The translations under genes were made by a program, and so were the position numbers. From the IMG/VR virus record IMGVR_UViG_3300008339_000217, positions 1 through 36,072 of that record: a DNA stretch of 36,072 bases. One strand, 5' to 3'. Source of the stretch: a virus. Shown in pieces: positions 25,394 through 32,855 of this stretch. Under the pieces are notes generated by a model. It was not told the DNA's origin. It ran no database searches and saw only the letters and a program-made list of their open reading frames with translations. Numbering within the stretch: position 1 is the first letter of the stretch; each line of letters opens with the position of its first letter.

Positions 25394-27910
25394 ATGTCAA
25401 ACACAAAGCAAGATCTCAGACAAATAAGTTCTAAAACAGATAATTCAAGAGAACTAGGCCTTAGTAATAATTATTTGCTAAGTAATTTAGTAGACAATAT
25501 AAATATAGACCTAGATTTTCCACTAAAAATATCAGCGTCATTTCCCACTCCAGATTCAAAAATAAACTTCTCTGACTCAAAAATAATAGCAGCAGATAAT
25601 ACTGTAAGTATAACTTTACCTATTCAAGGTCAAATATTTACTGATCTAGCTTCTCTATGGATAGATTTCCAGGCTCAAACAGTATCTAATACATCAGACT
25701 TTGAGATAACATGGCCTACGTCTAATACAGTTAGCTATTATAGAATAGCAGGATTTACACTAGTTGGTGCTGGAAAAATATCAGTCATATTTTCTGATGA
25801 ATTTTCTTTAGAGACAAATTTAGAAAATCCAGGTAATTTTTTCGTATCGAGCGGTCTTCCTCTTGGTTACGTAATATTACAATGTACTGATTCTAGCGGT
25901 AAATTTAAAACTGCTGGCTCAGCATCTAACATAATAGAGAATTCCAATATATTTAGGTTTGACTCTAGATCTGGTGGAGGCGGAGAAGGCAGCGGCGAAA
26001 TAAATAATGCTGTTAATGTAGGCATTGGCGAAGGCTTTTATAAGCAGAAAGTTGGAGTTGATTTAAGATTTAAATCTTTAGTTGCAGCCGGTAATGCCAC
26101 TATTACTTCTAGCATAGATAGTATATCTATAAGTACTGGAGCTGTAGAAATTAATACAGCCTCTAATACAGGCACAGGCATAGGCTTATTTAAGCAAAAA
26201 ATTGGAACTGATCTACAGTTTAAATCACTAGTAGCTGGTACAGCAACTACTATTAGTAGCATGTCAGACGAAATAATAATATCTACGCCTCTTGGTGAAA
26301 CCAATACCGCCTCTAACGTAGGTACTGGTGCTGGTATTTTTAAACAAAAAATTGGAGCAAATCTAGAGTTTAAATCACTAGTGGCTGGAGCAGGATTTTC
26401 TATAAATCAACTATCAGAGTCAATAGAATTAATATCACTTGGCGGTGAGGCCAATACTGCTTCTAACGTTGGAACTGGCATAAATTTTTTTAAAGATAAA
26501 ATAGGTGCTAATTTAAGATTTAGGTCTTTAACTTCTGGTTTTGGCACATCTATAGTTTCTGGATCTAACAGCATAACCATAAATGACACAACAAATACAG
26601 CAGTAAATCCTTATGTGCTAGGTGATATAGTTGAATCTGCTATGAACTATAGTAGTTTTCAAGCAGCTCTTCCAGATGGAAGTACATGGGTACCTCTAGA
26701 TGGTAGAGATGTTACCGACAGTGATTTATCAAATAGTGCGTTACTTTCTAGTAATTTTTTAACATTAACTAAAACTTATGAAATATTAAATTCACCAATT
26801 ATTGATGTTGTGGTTGGTGGTCTTTTTGGGCATAGCGTTAGTGTAGATGGTGGTTACATCGTTATCGGTGCGCCAAATCAAAGTAATATTCAAGGTAGAG
26901 CTTTTATTTTTAAAAAAAATACAACTGGATTTAACGACTGGACATCTATTAAGACACTGACTCATACCTCTTCAATTTATGAACAACCTCAATTTGGTTG
27001 GTCAGTAGCTATTAGCGGCGACTATATAGTGGTAGGAGGACCACTAGGCAGTGGTACTCCAGGTGTAAACCTTTCTAATGCTGGTCAAGCCTATGTATTT
27101 AAGAAAGATAGTGGTGGAGTTGACAACTGGGGCTTAATTAAAACACTAAATTCTAATAATCCAGATGCAAGTGATTATTTTGGCTGGTCAGTAGCTATTA
27201 GCGGCGACTATATAGTGGTAGGGGCACCTCAGGATGACGGCTCTACTGAAACTTTAAATGACGCCGGTGAAGTCTATGTATTTAAGAAAGACAGTGGTGG
27301 AGTTGACAACTGGGGCTTAATTAAAACACTAAACTCTAATAATCCAGATGCAAGTGACAAATTTGGTTCTTCAGTTGCAATTAATAGCGACTATATAGTA
27401 GTAGGAGCACCTCAAGATGACGGCTCTACTGAAACTTTAAATAACGCTGGTGAAGCCTATGTATTTAAGAAAGATAGTGGCGGAGTTGACAACTGGGGTT
27501 TTGCTCAAACACTTAACTCTAATAGTGAAGATGTATTTTTTTATTTTGGTAATTCAGTTAGTATTAGTGGTGACTATATAATAGTAGGTGCATACAGTGA
27601 TATTTCTGATGGTGCGACTCATGGTAAAGCTTATCTTTATAAAAAAAATACAACTGGAATTGAGAGTTGGGATCTTATAAGGCAGCTTAGTTCACCCAGT
27701 TCCCCTGATGACAATGAGAGTGGAGAAGATTCTTTTGGTTGGTCAGTTGCCATAAATGGAGACAGCGTTATTGTAGGGGCATATAAAGATGGCGGTAATT
27801 TTTCTAGTCCTACATATTCTGGTGAGGTATATGTATTCGATACAAATTTTCAACCAATATCATTAACATTACCAGAAGAATCTGGTAAATATATTAAAAT
27901 TAATAATTAA
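25394..27910 (+). CDS. Tandem fibre paralogue B: collar-like fibre with six-blade FG-GAP propeller
   Basis: 838 aa, beginning 7 nt after paralogue A with little Shine-Dalgarno signal. It has the same order as A: conserved N-terminal domain (1-195), four NTASNV modules (~200-400, more diverged), collar-like half (VLGDIVESAMNYSSFQAALPDGSTWVPLDGRDVTDSDL, ~413-450), a FG-GAP propeller (~462-820) and the closing LPEESGKYIKINN. Only six FG units are present; blades 2, 3 and 4 are near-identical in DNA at 183-bp (61-codon) spacing, and many blades use KDSGGVDNWG rather than KDQGG. Gene order, N-terminal identity and the position of the propeller show common descent with A. It probably replaces or complements A on the virion. 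Confidence 0.75.
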   Translation: MSNTKQDLRQISSKTDNSRELGLSNNYLLSNLVDNINIDLDFPLKISASFPTPDSKINFSDSKIIAADNTVSITLPIQGQIFTDLASLWIDFQAQTVSNTSDFEITWPTSNTVSYYRIAGFTLVGAGKISVIFSDEFSLETNLENPGNFFVSSGLPLGYVILQCTDSSGKFKTAGSASNIIENSNIFRFDSRSGGGGEGSGEINNAVNVGIGEGFYKQKVGVDLRFKSLVAAGNATITSSIDSISISTGAVEINTASNTGTGIGLFKQKIGTDLQFKSLVAGTATTISSMSDEIIISTPLGETNTASNVGTGAGIFKQKIGANLEFKSLVAGAGFSINQLSESIELISLGGEANTASNVGTGINFFKDKIGANLRFRSLTSGFGTSIVSGSNSITINDTTNTAVNPYVLGDIVESAMNYSSFQAALPDGSTWVPLDGRDVTDSDLSNSALLSSNFLTLTKTYEILNSPIIDVVVGGLFGHSVSVDGGYIVIGAPNQSNIQGRAFIFKKNTTGFNDWTSIKTLTHTSSIYEQPQFGWSVAISGDYIVVGGPLGSGTPGVNLSNAGQAYVFKKDSGGVDNWGLIKTLNSNNPDASDYFGWSVAISGDYIVVGAPQDDGSTETLNDAGEVYVFKKDSGGVDNWGLIKTLNSNNPDASDKFGSSVAINSDYIVVGAPQDDGSTETLNNAGEAYVFKKDSGGVDNWGFAQTLNSNSEDVFFYFGNSVSISGDYIIVGAYSDISDGATHGKAYLYKKNTTGIESWDLIRQLSSPSSPDDNESGEDSFGWSVAINGDSVIVGAYKDGGNFSSPTYSGEVYVFDTNFQPISLTLPEESGKYIKINN
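25994..26590 (+). repeat. Four NTASNV modules (paralogue B)
   Basis: Four units with the cores NNAVNVGIGEGFYKQKVG, NTASNTGTGIGLFKQKIG, NTASNVGTGAGIFKQKIG and NTASNVGTGINFFKDKIG. The copy number (four) is the same as in paralogues A and C. Confidence 0.9.
26777..27850 (+). repeat. FG-GAP beta-propeller 4, six blades
   Basis: FG units begin LFGHSV, QFGWSV, YFGWSV, KFGSSV, YFGNSV and SFGWSV. Neighbouring DNA repeats at exactly 183-bp spacing (for example ttgacaactggggc at 27120 and 27303), so loss of one blade by unequal crossing over would keep the frame. Confidence 0.85.
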
Positions 27911-27914
27911 AAAT

Positions 27915-29420
27915 ATGTCAATAACTAAACAAGATACTTTTCAGATTGAAGCTAAAACACAAAATTTTAAGCAATTAGGGTTAATTAGTGGTCACCATCT
28001 TGGCCAGATCATAGACAATATAAATATAGACCTAGATTTTCCACTAAAAATATCAGCGTCATTTCCCACTCCAGATTCAAAAATAAATTTTTCAAATTCT
28101 TCTACTATAGCTCCAAGTGGTGCAAATAAAATAGGTCCACCCGTTCAAAGTCAAATATTTACAGACCTATCTTCCTTATGGATAGATTTTCAGGCTCAGA
28201 CCGTTTCTAACCCCTCAGATTTTGAAATAACATGGCCTATTAGTAATACTGTTGGCTATTATAGAGTAGCAGCTTTTAAATTATCAGATACAGGGTCTAT
28301 ACTGGTAGATTTTTCAGATGAATTAGAATATTTTCCCGATGAATCTCCAGCTGTATCAGAGGTATATTTAACAACAGAATCTGATGATGTTCTAACAACA
28401 GAATCTGAAGATATACTATTAATAGAAAATGTTACAGCAACTTTTAATCCAGGTTTTTTATTTTCCGCATTTAGTTCTCCAATAGGTTATATTAAATTAC
28501 AATGTACTGATTCTAGCGGTAAATTTAAAACTGCTGGCTCAGCATCTAACATAATAGAGAATTCCAATATATTTAGATTTGACTGTAGAGCACAATCTAG
28601 TATAGGAGATACGGGTGAGGCTAATACTGCATCTAATATTGGAACCGGCGAAGAAATTTTTAAACAAAAATTAGGTGTTAATTTTGAGTTTAAGTCATTA
28701 ATAGCCGGATCTAACACATCTGTAGTATCAAGCAGTGATTATATAACAATATCTACACCTTTTGGTGAGACAAACACTGCATCTAATGTGGGTACAGGGA
28801 CAGGCTTATTCAAACAAAAAAATGGAACTGATCTGCAGTTTAAATCACTAGTTGCTGGAACAAACTTTAATTTTGTTACCGGCTCTAATACTATAACCTT
28901 AAATTCAATAAATAAAGAAATAAACACTGCATCTAATGTGGGTACAGGGACAGGCTTATTCAAACAAAAAAATGGAACTGATCTGCAGTTTAAATCACTA
29001 GTTGCTGGAACAGGAGTGACGGTTACTCCATCTACTAGTTCAATAGTGCTAAGTGCAACAGTTTCTGGTGAAAATAATACTGCTTCAAATGTAGGTACAG
29101 GTGTTGGCATATTTAAACAAAAAACAGGTGTTAATTTTGAGTTTAAGTCACTTACTGCAAGTACTGATTTTTTTACTAAGTATAGCAGTGACGATAATTC
29201 AATAATTTTAGCTAAAGTTAATTATTATAAATTAGGCGATATAGTAGAGTCTGCATTAACATATGCAGGCTTCCAGGCATCCAGGCCATATGGTGACGGA
29301 AGTAAGTGGGTGCCACTAGATGGTAGAAGTATAATTGGAAGCGATCTTAAAAACACGTACCCTTATATAGCTGATAATCTCCCTGTTGAATCTAGAAAAT
29401 TTATTAAAATAAACGTATGA
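27915..29420 (+). CDS. Tandem fibre paralogue C: collar-like fibre without propeller
   Basis: 501 aa, 4 nt after paralogue B. N-terminal domain and four NTASNV modules as in A and B. The C-terminus reads GDIVESALTYAGFQASRP … KWVPLDGRSIIGSDLKNTYPYIADNLPVESRKFIKIN without interruption, resembling a tail-collar domain (DGR turn followed by a P-x-x-x-R-K-F end). Compared with A and B it lacks the propeller exactly between GSDL and LPxES. It also has a ~30-aa insertion (~150-180) with a repeated acidic motif (LTTESDDVLTTESEDILLIE). Its stop overlaps the start of the membrane protein (ATGA). It may be the ancestral form or a propeller-free assembly variant. Confidence 0.75.
   Translation: MSITKQDTFQIEAKTQNFKQLGLISGHHLGQIIDNINIDLDFPLKISASFPTPDSKINFSNSSTIAPSGANKIGPPVQSQIFTDLSSLWIDFQAQTVSNPSDFEITWPISNTVGYYRVAAFKLSDTGSILVDFSDELEYFPDESPAVSEVYLTTESDDVLTTESEDILLIENVTATFNPGFLFSAFSSPIGYIKLQCTDSSGKFKTAGSASNIIENSNIFRFDCRAQSSIGDTGEANTASNIGTGEEIFKQKLGVNFEFKSLIAGSNTSVVSSSDYITISTPFGETNTASNVGTGTGLFKQKNGTDLQFKSLVAGTNFNFVTGSNTITLNSINKEINTASNVGTGTGLFKQKNGTDLQFKSLVAGTGVTVTPSTSSIVLSATVSGENNTASNVGTGVGIFKQKTGVNFEFKSLTASTDFFTKYSSDDNSIILAKVNYYKLGDIVESALTYAGFQASRPYGDGSKWVPLDGRSIIGSDLKNTYPYIADNLPVESRKFIKINV
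28614..29215 (+). repeat. Four NTASNV modules (paralogue C)
   Basis: Units 2 and 3 contain an exact 91-bp direct repeat, 28772-28862 and 28922-29012 (offset 150 bp, 50 codons), evidence for very recent duplication or conversion. Confidence 0.9.
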
Positions 29421-29728
29421 TTAAAAACGTAATTGCTAAACTAAATAAATATGGCATACCGCTGCCAATGATACGTGATCCCAAGACTGGTCTTGGCTCA
29501 GTATCTCTTACTCTGGTATTCTTATCTAGCATTTATGTTCAGCTAGCACTCTTAAATACTTTCGCTCAATTCTTTAAAGGCGTCGACATAGTAAATGCGC
29601 TCTACTGGCATGGCATGTGCCTTGCTCTTTATTTTGGAAGATCTTTTAAGAAAGAAGGCGATATATCAATGGACTCAGATCTTGAAGATCAAGAAGAAAA
29701 AAGAAGACCTAGAAGACCTATCAAATAA
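29417..29728 (+). CDS. Small phage membrane protein with two TM segments
   Basis: 103 aa, overlapping the last fibre gene by four bases (ATGA). Two hydrophobic segments are visible, ~27-53 (GSVSLTLVFLSSIYVQLALLNTFAQ) and ~57-75 (VDIVNALYWHGMCLALYFG), then a charged tail (DSDLEDQEEKRRPRRP). The N-terminal half has the KYGIPLPMIRDPKTG signature that I have seen in small membrane proteins of T4-like and other large phages. Two TM helices with a charged C-terminus would also fit a holin, but no lysin gene is adjacent, so I do not call it one. The 3' end overlaps the convergent primase gene by 8 bp. Confidence 0.6.
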   Translation: MIKNVIAKLNKYGIPLPMIRDPKTGLGSVSLTLVFLSSIYVQLALLNTFAQFFKGVDIVNALYWHGMCLALYFGRSFKKEGDISMDSDLEDQEEKRRPRRPIK

Positions 29729-30581
29729 ATTTTATAGATTTTAAGAAAAACGTAGCAGTGTCACGATGACCGTTATCTCGCAGGTAATCGTTCCAATCAA
29801 ACTCGCTATCGCCAGTAAGAGCATAATGCGTAAGCACTCCGGCTTTATTTAATTTACTAAGACCTTTTAAGCCTGGCTCATCTGAGTCAAACGCACATAC
29901 GACTTTAATGCCAGCTTCTTTTAGCTGATTTAATTTATCTAGCTGATGCTGAGTAGTTCCGCAGCCGCTGCTTGCTATACATTTCCAGGGATTTTTAAGA
30001 ACACCGCCATAGATCTTATCTAGTGACTGCTGCAGTGATATTGAATTAAGTGCGCCCTCACAAACCACTACACCCTTAATATCAGTTACAAATGGGCTTT
30101 GGTTCCAGTTATAGAATACTAGTCCAAGTCTGGTGCCTGGCTGAGTAAGCATCTTTACCGTGTCGCCCTCTCTAGTCCAGGGTTCTATCAGTCTAGTTTG
30201 CGAGCCTACATACACTGATTCATAGTAGTAGGGAAACACTATGCCCTCGCGTTCACTGTCATAATACATATCGCCTTTAGGATCAAGGCCGCGTGCCCTA
30301 ATATAGTCAACGCCTTTGGTTGCTCTAGGATCAGACAATGGAAGAAACTGCGGTTGCCAGTCTAGTCTACTTATCTCATTTGGCTTAGCCTGTGTCATCT
30401 CAAAGTCGCCTTTAAGGAACTCATTCAGCTCAATACCTGCTTGATGACAGTACTCTCTTAGAGAATAGCCTCGCTGACATTTGCCGCTGCACCAGCACCA
30501 GATAGCGCCAGTATCTTCATCGCTGTGCCAATATATAGTGTCATTTGATCGCTTACAGATTAAACACTTCTTAGTATTCAT
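29721..30581 (-). CDS. DNA primase (zinc-ribbon and TOPRIM)
   Basis: 286 aa. It makes RNA primers on the lagging strand and would work with the helicase encoded two genes upstream. N-terminal zinc site: C6-x2-C9 and C29/C31-x3-C35 (CHC2/T7 gp4-type). TOPRIM part: glutamate E175 in VVVCEGALNS and the D-x-D pair D232/D234 in VVCAFDSDEPG. No fused helicase, so primase and helicase are separate, unlike T7 gp4. The length is typical for a zinc plus TOPRIM phage primase. Start is supported by AAGAGGT about 8 nt upstream. The start overlaps the 34-aa ORF by 11 nt, and the operon order suggests translational coupling. Confidence 0.9.
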   Translation of the reverse strand: MNTKKCLICKRSNDTIYWHSDEDTGAIWCWCSGKCQRGYSLREYCHQAGIELNEFLKGDFEMTQAKPNEISRLDWQPQFLPLSDPRATKGVDYIRARGLDPKGDMYYDSEREGIVFPYYYESVYVGSQTRLIEPWTREGDTVKMLTQPGTRLGLVFYNWNQSPFVTDIKGVVVCEGALNSISLQQSLDKIYGGVLKNPWKCIASSGCGTTQHQLDKLNQLKEAGIKVVCAFDSDEPGLKGLSKLNKAGVLTHYALTGDSEFDWNDYLRDNGHRDTATFFLKSIKFI

Positions 30582-30675
30582 CGTAAAGACCTCTTAAGTC
30601 AAGTTTAATAAGAAATAAATGCATATCTACTCGCCTAGCGATATCTTGTAAAATATCATTAAAAACATCATTCAT
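30571..30675 (-). CDS. 34-aa small ORF linking two replication genes
   Basis: ATG at 30675 lies in an ATGA overlap with the stop of the 127-aa gene, and the TAA at 30571-30573 overlaps the primase start by 11 nt. The ORF therefore bridges the only gap in an otherwise fully overlapping operon. AGGA is 11 nt upstream, a weak spacing. The product starts MNDVFNDILQDIARRVD and is amphipathic, with a second hydrophobic stretch (MHLFLIKLDL). It is likely translated to keep ribosomes moving to the primase gene, or it is a small replisome partner. No family recognised. Confidence 0.5.
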   Translation of the reverse strand: MNDVFNDILQDIARRVDMHLFLIKLDLRGLYDEY

Positions 30676-31055
30676 CGCTTAAATTTTCCTAGCCATTCAA
30701 AAAAATTAAACTCGCTCTGATCTTCAGACCTAAAGAAAGCATAGAGCAGCGGATGTTCTAGCAGCTGTGATTGTGTTAAACCTTTAGTCATTGCCAGATA
30801 TTCTTTTCTAGTAAGTTGACGACTATCTAGTAGATAGTCATTTACTATTCTGCCGCCAAATTGACCATAATATTCTAGGAGACGGCTATCTTGAGATCTT
30901 TCTCTTTCACTATATCCAGCAGCACCATCATCTTGAATAGTTTCATGTGTGTTAGCCTCAGTATGTTCGGATGCACTATTCCCTTCATTTTTCTCATTGC
31001 CACCCTTTGCTATAATTTCTGATAGTCTTCTTAGCGCCTCTTCTCGTGTAATCAT
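30672..31055 (-). CDS. Unknown protein between helicase and primase genes
   Basis: 127 aa; its start overlaps the helicase stop (ATGA) and its stop overlaps the 34-aa ORF (ATGA). Residues 1-18 are helical (TREEALRRLSEIIAKGG), ~20-50 are low-complexity, acidic and Asn/Thr-rich, probably disordered, and ~57-127 form a compact-looking helical domain with aromatic residues (LLEYYGQFGGRIVNDYLL … YLAMTKGLTQSQLLEHPLLYAFFRSED … NFFEWLGKF). The place in the operon suggests a helicase-primase partner, such as a loader or adaptor. I do not recognise a family and this role is an inference from location. Confidence 0.65.
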   Translation of the reverse strand: MITREEALRRLSEIIAKGGNEKNEGNSASEHTEANTHETIQDDGAAGYSERERSQDSRLLEYYGQFGGRIVNDYLLDSRQLTRKEYLAMTKGLTQSQLLEHPLLYAFFRSEDQSEFNFFEWLGKFKR

Positions 31056-32065
31056 TCTTCTTCCTTGTCGTAGCCTACAGTATTAAGAAGATTATGAATC
31101 TTCTCTTGTTTCATTTTTTCCATATGTGCTGCAGATATTTCTATATATCTGCCTTTATCGAAGGCACACTCTATCTTCATACCCTGATAGCCAAATCGAT
31201 CTTTCTTGATAAGAAATTTAGTTGTTCTATTGTCAAAGTCTGGTATGATCTCAACTACTACAGTAGATGGCTCATAAACACTAGGGCAATCTTTAATACG
31301 AGAATCTAGTTCTTGATTATTGCGCTTACCTAGTGAGTGAAGCTGAGCAAATAGAACTACTGGTATGTTGGATTCTCTGATATACTTACCAAGCCACATG
31401 CGCAGATCGGTAAGCACTTCAAAACTACTTCTTGCAGGGTTATTTACTGATGTCTTGATCTGCTGAAAATAGTCTATCATTACCGCTGAATAGTCTGCGC
31501 TCTTAACCTGTGTAAGAATATTTTTGACGCCTTCAAGTGTAGAAGTTATTCCATTATTATAAACCACATCTACTACTTTAACATACTTACAGATCTCCGG
31601 ATAGAGCTTCATGCATTCTAGCTGCTGAGACTTAGGCATCATGCCCTTTTTGTAGTCGTTAAAGTTATAGCCTAGTTCTAGGCAGGCAATTCGATAGATG
31701 ATATCCTGCTTTGGTTCTTCGTTTGATATAACAAGCGTCTTTTTGCCCTCTTTCCAGAGCGGATGCGAAATATTAGCTGCAATAGTAGATTTACCGTTAC
31801 CGGAATAACCGCACATTAGATAGAGATTTTCTCGGGTAAAAGGCACAGCTGCGGTTAATGCCTTATTGATAAAGGTAATCTTTTCGCCAAGCATGCGATT
31901 ATAAGAGGCAACGCTCTCATACATCTCTTTGATTGACTCTTTATCGCCAAATGAATCAAGTTCATCCAAAGAGACTTCTATATTAATATCACTTATAGGG
32001 GTAGGAGCTCTTTTGCTGTTTGCCTGCAGTGCTCTGGCGATATCTTGCTCTGATAATTTAGCCAT
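31052..32065 (-). CDS. DnaB-type replicative DNA helicase
   Basis: 337 aa. This RecA-fold helicase would unwind DNA at the phage fork and work with the separate primase. Walker A GYSGNGKST (86-94), catalytic-glutamate region SNEEP (114-118), Walker B VMIDYFQQI (195-203), and a motif H3-like segment VVLFAQLHSLGKR with the conserved Gln. The C-terminal IKKDRFG resembles DnaB motif H4. It lacks the usual ~120-aa DnaB N-terminal domain; residues 1-60 are instead short and polar, which is common in phage DnaB-like helicases. The start overlaps the stop of the upstream gene (TAATG), and the downstream gene starts in its stop (ATGA). Confidence 0.9.
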   Translation of the reverse strand: MAKLSEQDIARALQANSKRAPTPISDINIEVSLDELDSFGDKESIKEMYESVASYNRMLGEKITFINKALTAAVPFTRENLYLMCGYSGNGKSTIAANISHPLWKEGKKTLVISNEEPKQDIIYRIACLELGYNFNDYKKGMMPKSQQLECMKLYPEICKYVKVVDVVYNNGITSTLEGVKNILTQVKSADYSAVMIDYFQQIKTSVNNPARSSFEVLTDLRMWLGKYIRESNIPVVLFAQLHSLGKRNNQELDSRIKDCPSVYEPSTVVVEIIPDFDNRTTKFLIKKDRFGYQGMKIECAFDKGRYIEISAAHMEKMKQEKIHNLLNTVGYDKEEE

Positions 32066-32589
32066 TATAGATCTCCTAGATTTATGTCTAGGTTTACTTT
32101 GCCAGGATCTACGTCAGGGCTTTTGCTATCTGCTTCAGCCTCTTGCTCTTGTTCTTTTATAAGTGCTTCCCAGTCAAGTGTAGGATGCGAGTCTGCATAC
32201 TTCTGTTGTTTTCTATATTCAGACGCGCTCATGTTACCATATTTTGTAGTTTTTGTTTCTGCTTCTTCAAGTGTGTATATAGAAAAGAAAACTCTTTTAG
32301 CTGCAGAAGCAATATGCTCTTTCCAGGAAGTTTCGAATTCCTGAAGACTGTTGGATGTGTTGCCATTTTTCTTCATCTGCTTAAATACAGATTTTAATAC
32401 ATACTCAGAAGGCGAGTGAGCTTTAATTGCCCTATCTAGATATGGCAAAGCTGCTTCCATCGATACTCTAGATCTACTAAGATTAAAAAATAGAATATCA
32501 AAATTACCTTCCATAGCTGCACTAGACCTATCCATATCTGCAAGATCAGCCTTCCATTTCATAAATATGAGTTCAGCATTGTTGTTCAT
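32065..32589 (-). CDS. Unknown replication-operon protein, 174 aa
   Basis: Directly before the helicase, one-base overlap (TAATG). Residues ~1-130 are mostly helical, with basic patches (YLDRAIKAHSPSEYVLKSVFKQMKKNG). Residues ~130-160 are Lys/Glu-rich, and the C-terminus is acidic and hydrophobic (PGKVNLDINLGDL). Phage SSBs and loaders often end in an acidic tail, but no OB-fold pattern can be recognised here, so I make no call. Candidate roles by location are helicase loader or clamp/SSB-interacting factor. Confidence 0.65.
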   Translation of the reverse strand: MNNNAELIFMKWKADLADMDRSSAAMEGNFDILFFNLSRSRVSMEAALPYLDRAIKAHSPSEYVLKSVFKQMKKNGNTSNSLQEFETSWKEHIASAAKRVFFSIYTLEEAETKTTKYGNMSASEYRKQQKYADSHPTLDWEALIKEQEQEAEADSKSPDVDPGKVNLDINLGDL

Positions 32590-32779
32590 TGCCTACCTCA
32601 ACTATGCTAGAATTCTTACTCTTTAAGTTAGTGATCTCTATCTTGGCACTATTATTTATCTTATCAATAAATAATAACTTGATTTCGTATTCGTCATTTA
32701 TTATGAACGGTTTACGCTTACCAAGCCACCAAGTAAGAGTGTTATGCAGCTTGTCCTTGAATTTAGACAGATTTTCCAT
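32573..32779 (-). CDS. Small first gene of the replication operon, 68 aa
   Basis: First gene behind the divergent control region, with a clear AGGAG site 5 nt before the ATG. It overlaps the next gene by 17 nt. The N-terminus is basic (KFKDKLHNTLTWWLGKRKPF) and is followed by a beta-rich part (EYEIKLLFIDKINNSAKIEITNLKS). No TM segment. It could bind nucleic acid or a replication protein; no family recognised. Confidence 0.65.
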   Translation of the reverse strand: MENLSKFKDKLHNTLTWWLGKRKPFIINDEYEIKLLFIDKINNSAKIEITNLKSKNSSIVEVGNEQQC

Positions 32780-32807
32780 AGAACTCCTAAAAAACGTTTA
32801 ATATAAA

Positions 32808-32838
32808 ATCGTATTTTTATTATACGATCATATCGTAT
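32808..32838. promoter_or_regulatory. Operator-like array of three ATCGTAT half-sites
   Basis: ATCGTAT (32808-32814), its reverse complement ATACGAT (32822-32828) and ATCGTAT again (32832-32838). The second and third sites form an inverted repeat with a 3-nt gap; the first and second form one with a 7-nt gap. The array sits in the 82-nt gap between divergent replication and UvsW-like genes and overlaps the -10 box of the left-going promoter. Typical of a repressor or activator site; the binding protein is not identified. Confidence 0.7.
32819..32824 (-). promoter_or_regulatory. -10 box of the leftward replication operon promoter
   Basis: On the - strand this is TATAAT, 39 nt before the ATG at 32779. 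A TTGCAT-like box lies upstream with short spacing (15 nt), so the -35 is weak. The operator half-sites cover the -10 box and the spacer, so binding there would block this promoter. Confidence 0.55.
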
Positions 32839-32849
32839 CATGCAATAAG

Positions 32850-32855
32850 TATAAT
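32850..32855 (+). promoter_or_regulatory. -10 box of the rightward UvsW-like gene; leaderless transcript possible
   Basis: TATAAT is only 6 nt before the ATG at 32862, and no Shine-Dalgarno sequence precedes that ATG. A promoter here would start transcription at or near the ATG, giving a leaderless or nearly leaderless mRNA. There is no obvious -35. Confidence 0.4.

Noticed and set aside
28739-29110. 123-aa minus-strand ORF
   Set aside because: It is another antisense shadow of NTASNV repeats, with no start signals.
46-29420. CRISPR-like arrays from the many repeats
   Set aside because: All repeats are in-frame protein modules (multiples of 3, 150-366 bp spacing), not short repeats with unique spacers.
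29417-29728. Holin call for the two-TM protein
   Set aside because: Size and topology fit, but there is no adjacent endolysin or spanin and the N-terminal motif matches membrane proteins of unknown role.
32065-32589. SSB call for the 174-aa protein from its acidic C-terminus
   Set aside because: No OB-fold pattern is recognisable and the body is mainly helical.
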